A DNA stretch of 64,000 nt, taken from contig NC_062976.1 of NCBI RefSeq assembly GCF_023078275.1, positions 2,604,001-2,668,000 of the forward strand, written 5' to 3'. The DNA is from Leguminivora glycinivorella (taxonomy: Eukaryota > Arthropoda > Insecta > Lepidoptera > Tortricidae). Under the pieces are notes generated by a model. The model made no database searches. It was not told the DNA's origin and saw only the letters and a list, made by a program, of their open reading frames with translations. Shown here piece after piece: positions 59,779-64,000 of this stretch. Position 1 is the stretch's first letter. Each line of letters begins with the position of its first letter. Made by a program: the position numbers and the translations under genes.

Positions 59779-60430
59779 GTAGATTATTTCATGGAATGTT
59801 CCTTTTGGCCACCAATGTAACTTATTATAAATCTAAAACTTTCAACAAACAAAAATGCGCTTTCTACACACAACATGTAATTTTCGCATAAACAGTTTGT
59901 GGTTACAATGCCTGTTTCTAAAACCCTACACTACTACGTTTTGTAAGTGCGGTTTCTGTCTAAACAGTTTATGTAAACGCCTACATACAGTGCCTTTTTT
60001 ACTACAGTGACAATTGCCCGACAGTGCAGACACTTCACCGATCAACAAGGAAATGTTGCCGCTTAGTAATAGTGGTACTTATCAACTCAGAAATAGGCAC
60101 ACAATTGTCAGTGTCAAGGACACTGTGGTGAAATAGGCCACAGGACAGGATAACAAATTGACAGTGCTATAAACCACATGCTACTGCAAACAATAAATAA
60201 TATAAATATTTCTTGTCTTTATACCGAATCCAATAATTCTTAAATTTCAAAAAATTGAAGGAATATGAAATATGAAAATGAGCCTTTAATATTGGAATGT
60301 ATAAATAAAGGAAGTCTTTAACTTTTTTAGATTAAACAATCTAGAAGACATTTTGAAGAAGGATCAAAAGTATAGAATAATCAGAATCTTGTACAGATAT
60401 ACAGTATACAGTACAGATATATCTTTTGGC
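59779..60430. other. No gene seen
   Basis: GACAGTG/CACTGTC motifs at 60000-60170 hint at a degraded inverted repeat; otherwise nothing. Confidence 0.4.
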
Positions 60431-60500
60431 GATGAGCTGCAAAAGTGCAGGGCGAATTTGTCAAGCATAATTTCTCCATGCAATTTTACAGCTCACTGTA
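60431..60500. mobile_element. Hairpin MITE, family P1, copy 4
   Basis: TGAGCTGCAAAAGTGCAGGG pairs with TCCATGCAATTTTACAGCTCA; the loop is shortened. Confidence 0.68.
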
Positions 60501-60659
60501 CGTACAATGTACATATTTATGAAAAGTTTAGATACTTTCTTTATGGACTGGATCATAAAATGTCTCAAAAATAGCTGCCAAAATATGCCTACCTGTAGCA
60601 TTCAATTTGAATGAAAAAATTCTCACGTCATTGAACCAACTAACTACAACTTACAAGTA

Positions 60660-60950
60660 TATGTATAATCATAGATTAAATTTAATATAAGATTATCTCA
60701 TATGTTAAAATGCGACCGCCTAAGAACGTTCAAGTAGATGGCGCCACTAAAACTGCCTTGTTGCCATCGATTACTTGTAGATTTGCGCTAAGTGTCACTT
60801 CCGAGCCATAAATCTATGTCGAAAGTGACAACGCCATCTACAAGTATAATCGATGTCAGCAAGGCATTTTTTTTAGTGGCGCCATCTACTTTTTGTACAT
60901 TCTTAGGCGGTCGCATTTTAATGTATGGGATGGTATACTCTTAAATTTCA
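60660..60950. mobile_element. Large foldback MITE, family G, copy 2
   Basis: TGCGACCGCCTAAGAACGTTC, TAGATGGCGCCACTAAAA and the mirrored right arm ending CGGTCGCATTTTAATGTATGGG. Confidence 0.8.
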
Positions 60951-61397
60951 TCTATGGTATAATCTTCCTAAAAGTGGAGTACTAATATAGTACTGATGTT
61001 CCGAATTTTTTACATGAAAATTAATCGGTAACTTGTCATATTATTGAATCGGCATGGTAATTTGCCATATTTATGACATGGTTATTTAAAATTATGCACA
61101 TTTGATACGCCCCATAAGATACAAAATTGGGAGACCTTTTTGTATAGAAAATGACAGCGTGTCCAGTCTAAACGCTGAATAATAAAAAAAAATCCTGTTC
61201 GTTGACAATTTGAACATGATTACTTCAAGAATTGACTCGTTTATTTACTCGTTAGTGTTAAGATGATGTGACGTTTTAAGTTTACATCGTAATTCTAGGA
61301 TCGATAAACACGATATACAATAAATTAGACTATAACAGCCCCGACTTACGTTTAGGGATATAATTATGAGTTTTGAGACAAAACCCGTATTAGCCAC

Positions 61398-62040
61398 TGG
61401 TACCACCAAAAACGGGTAAGCGACGAGCTATCTGTGATAGAAACGAACAAGAGATACTCGCTCCCGTGTAAATAAAAGAGACGCGATGATAGCGCGGGCG
61501 AGTTATAGTTTCGTCGAGCGATGAACTATAACTCGCTCGCTCTCTATCGCCGATACCTCATCGCCAAAGCCCGGATGACGAGAGAAATTATGTGTTGACA
61601 TCTCAATAGTGCGAGAAACACAATTTATAAGTCGATAAAATGTCGATAAAAAGCACGATGTACTCGTCCACCGTTACGAAATAAATAAAAAAATTGGTAG
61701 TTGAAAACAATTTTAAAAAGAGCTGTTTGTATTTTTTTTTCAATACTTTATATAATTTTCGTAATAAACAAGTAATATATTTTTCAATTATTGATGATTA
61801 TTATAGTATGTATTAGTTTTCAAGCGCGGATCAATGGTAAAGGCCCGGGGCCCCAGGGGGGTTGATTTGTATTAACTTATAGGGGGGGGGGTATGTAGAT
61901 TGAGTTTACTGAAATAATAAATAATAAGCTTACACATTATATAATAAAGATCAATAAATTTCTGATTAAAAATAGTTCGTATAGATATCGATAAAATAGT
62001 CGATATTTAATTCGCTTACTCGCTTTTGGTGGGACCAGTC
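61398..62040. mobile_element. TIR element with imperfect ends and an internal hairpin
   Basis: CCACTGGTACCACCAAAAACGGGTAAGCG at the left and CGCTTACTCGCTTTTGGTGGGACCAG at the right are inverted relatives; TTAG stands outside both. Inside is the hairpin GGCGAGTTATAGTTT / AACTATAACTCGC (61497-61543) and a G-run at 61884-61891. Confidence 0.65.
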
Positions 62041-64000
62041 TCTTAGACCAAATGTTTTCGACATTATTTTAACAAAGTTACGGAAAGTTCGAAAAAACGT
62101 CCAATACAATAAGTTGGCAACATCGCAACGGCTTGGTTTGGTCCATTAAGTTATTGCGATTTTTAATACTTTTATGAACCTCATAAACACAGTTAAAAGA
62201 GAAAAGTATAGGCAGTTATTTGAACCTTTCTTCAAAATTATAAAAACAATTTAAAAAAAACTCGTCTTAGAAAAAAGCGGATTTAATATTGCAAGTAAAA
62301 CAATACTTTTCTCTCTCACTGTGATATCCACACATTTATAACAATAATGTAATTAAATTGCAACTAGCCTAAAATATTTATTCTATAAATTATACTATTT
62401 ACCTATTTACTGAAGTCATATTGAATACGTACATATATATAACGCTGGAACACTGTAAACAATCTCACATAACTATATCTACAAGCAACATGTATCATAC
62501 ACTATGTTATATGTTTATTACATGAAGAAAAATTGATATTTTATAAACATTTGATAGAACCGAGTATAAAGTACGGAAATTTGACCATTTTATACATAAA
62601 CATTTAGCCTCCTTTTACTCGCGCAATCGTCTATAAAACACTACCAAATCTTTCATTCACTTAATAAGTATAATATATCAAACAATATGAAAAAGTACCG
62701 TACAGCACTTGAACATTTGCATACTTTATAGAATAGAATGGACATATCGCCGATATCGCCAGCTGCCAAGAAGTCCTATTTCGTGAGTTTGGTAAAAAAT
62801 AATCAAGCAGTTAAAATACTTTTTAATTATATTGTGTATCATTGCTTTTCAAAGGCTATTTCTTATACCATAAGACATCTCTATCATAGGCCTTCTGGCA
62901 TTTATAGTAGTCTATTCGTTACAGTTTAAGCATGGAAAATACAGCTGACACGTGGGGGTGTGGTGCCACTATCTACAAAGTGGCATTTTATAGTGTGGCA
63001 AGCCATTTTCATCAGTAGAAAAGGGTGGCAAATTTTGTCAGAGTATATTTGGCATTGGTTTTTGGAGGACTTGATGCACCCTATGGGCTATTGGAAATGA
63101 CTACGTGATTGTAGATATAACTTATAAAAACTTGTCTAACTTTAGGAATGCTAAAAAATGTGGCCGATAAAAGCTAGCCGTCAAGTCTTGGTAACTTTTT
63201 AAAATATAAATTAAAGTTAATAATAATTTAACATTGAGTTATAGAAATTGTCTTTTTAGAGGATATAAATTCACAGATAGCGATAATTAAACAGTATGTA
63301 TCATTATGTTCAAGGCCTTAAGTTTTCAAGCCGGTACATAAAATACGATGTTTAATTTCTTATATTTCATTGATATGTTTAAAACAATTAAAACCGGGAA
63401 ACAGTACAGGCGTAAGACCTGACGGATAGAGTACTCATTGAAAGCGCCCTAGCATACTACATAAACTGCTGGACAAAATGTTTGTTAGCGTTCATGTCTT
63501 AATGGATAACAAATGACACAATTTTGTTAAAGTTACTCTTAAAAAGCATCACTTTAGGCAATAAGACCTTAAGCTTGCTTGACTGCTCGAGTCCTATGGA
63601 TGTTAAGCTCGCCATAAAATAAGTAGAGATGGCCATAATGTTTTACCATCGTAGACACTTTACCTACGCTAAGTATCAGTGCGAACCAACTCAATGGAGA
63701 GACTGCAGAGAGAGATGTATACAAAATATGTACGACATAACATTTCCCTCTAAATCTGCACTGAGAAAGCATTGGTAAAAGTAAAGTCTACTGTTCCTCG
63801 TATATCTCTAGTCGAACTCGCATAGGGTTTAAGTTGCACTGCTGTCTATTGTTGCATGCATTTAATTAACCAATCGAATGTTAAAATGCAACGAAAAACG
63901 CATACGTAGCGAAACGAAAGAATGAGATCACCTTAAAGTACCAGGGTCACATGAGCGGAGATCAGTGGGCGGGCGCACTCCGGTGAAGGAGGCGGGCTGC
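62041..64000. other. No gene recognised; GC-rich at the very end
   Basis: AT-rich DNA. 62930-63100 has GTGGCA-rich phrases without clear repeat ends. The last 50 bases are GC-rich (GTGGGCGGGCGCACTCC), possibly the edge of an exon or promoter beyond the window. Confidence 0.4.

Overview
The window is eukaryotic, AT-rich and crowded with interspersed repeats. It looks like the genome of a moth or butterfly. The evidence is a spliced small GTPase gene with insect-type Rab5 sequence, several repeat motifs I recognise from lepidopteran genomes (inference from memory, no search was run), and many small inverted-repeat elements with 3-bp TTA/TAA target duplications. There are no bacterial operons, rRNA genes or CRISPR arrays.

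The one host gene I can reconstruct with confidence is Rab5 on the + strand. Its four coding exons (5966-6210, 13013-13085, 47545-47761, 48021-48124) join in frame into a 212-residue protein that ends in a Cys-Cys prenylation motif. An acceptor just before the ATG implies an upstream non-coding exon. A plausible spliced 3' UTR exon with AATAAA lies near 49043-49131. Two features are unusual. The switch II motif reads WDAAGQE instead of the Rab-typical WDTAGQE. A decayed tandem copy of the end of the same exon, about 190 bp downstream in intron 1, still carries the DTAGQE form.

Nearly everything else is mobile DNA. At 2523-5093 there is a compact Ty3/gypsy-type LTR element on the - strand. It has identical 173-bp LTRs and a perfect 5-bp target duplication, and most of pol has been deleted in frame. 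Three long non-LTR retrotransposons lie in the 34-kb intron 2: about 15034-18760 (+), about 23249-27025 (-), and 38731-43568 (+, CR1-like, with a PHD-finger ORF1). The third one splits an older repeat, which defines its ends. A fourth non-LTR element is present as a 3' fragment (about 44370-44880, -). Short 3' ends with clear target duplications sit at 5428-5624, 13975-14093 and 46821-46958.

DNA transposon material includes a hAT-type element (33386-36588, 8-bp duplication ATCATAGC), a smaller hAT-type element (18947-19562), a decayed PIF/Harbinger transposase fragment with a CG-rich subterminal repeat block (20169-20741), a 1.37-kb TIR element (30264-31636, 6-bp duplication TGCTTA), and many MITE/foldback elements. 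Several families occur two to five times in the window, nested inside each other to three levels, and in one pair of families nested reciprocally.

Beyond the Rab5 3' end (about 49-64 kb) there are MITEs and fragments and no convincing gene. A short ATG-to-splice-donor segment at 53494-53514 is a weak candidate for the first coding exon of another gene.
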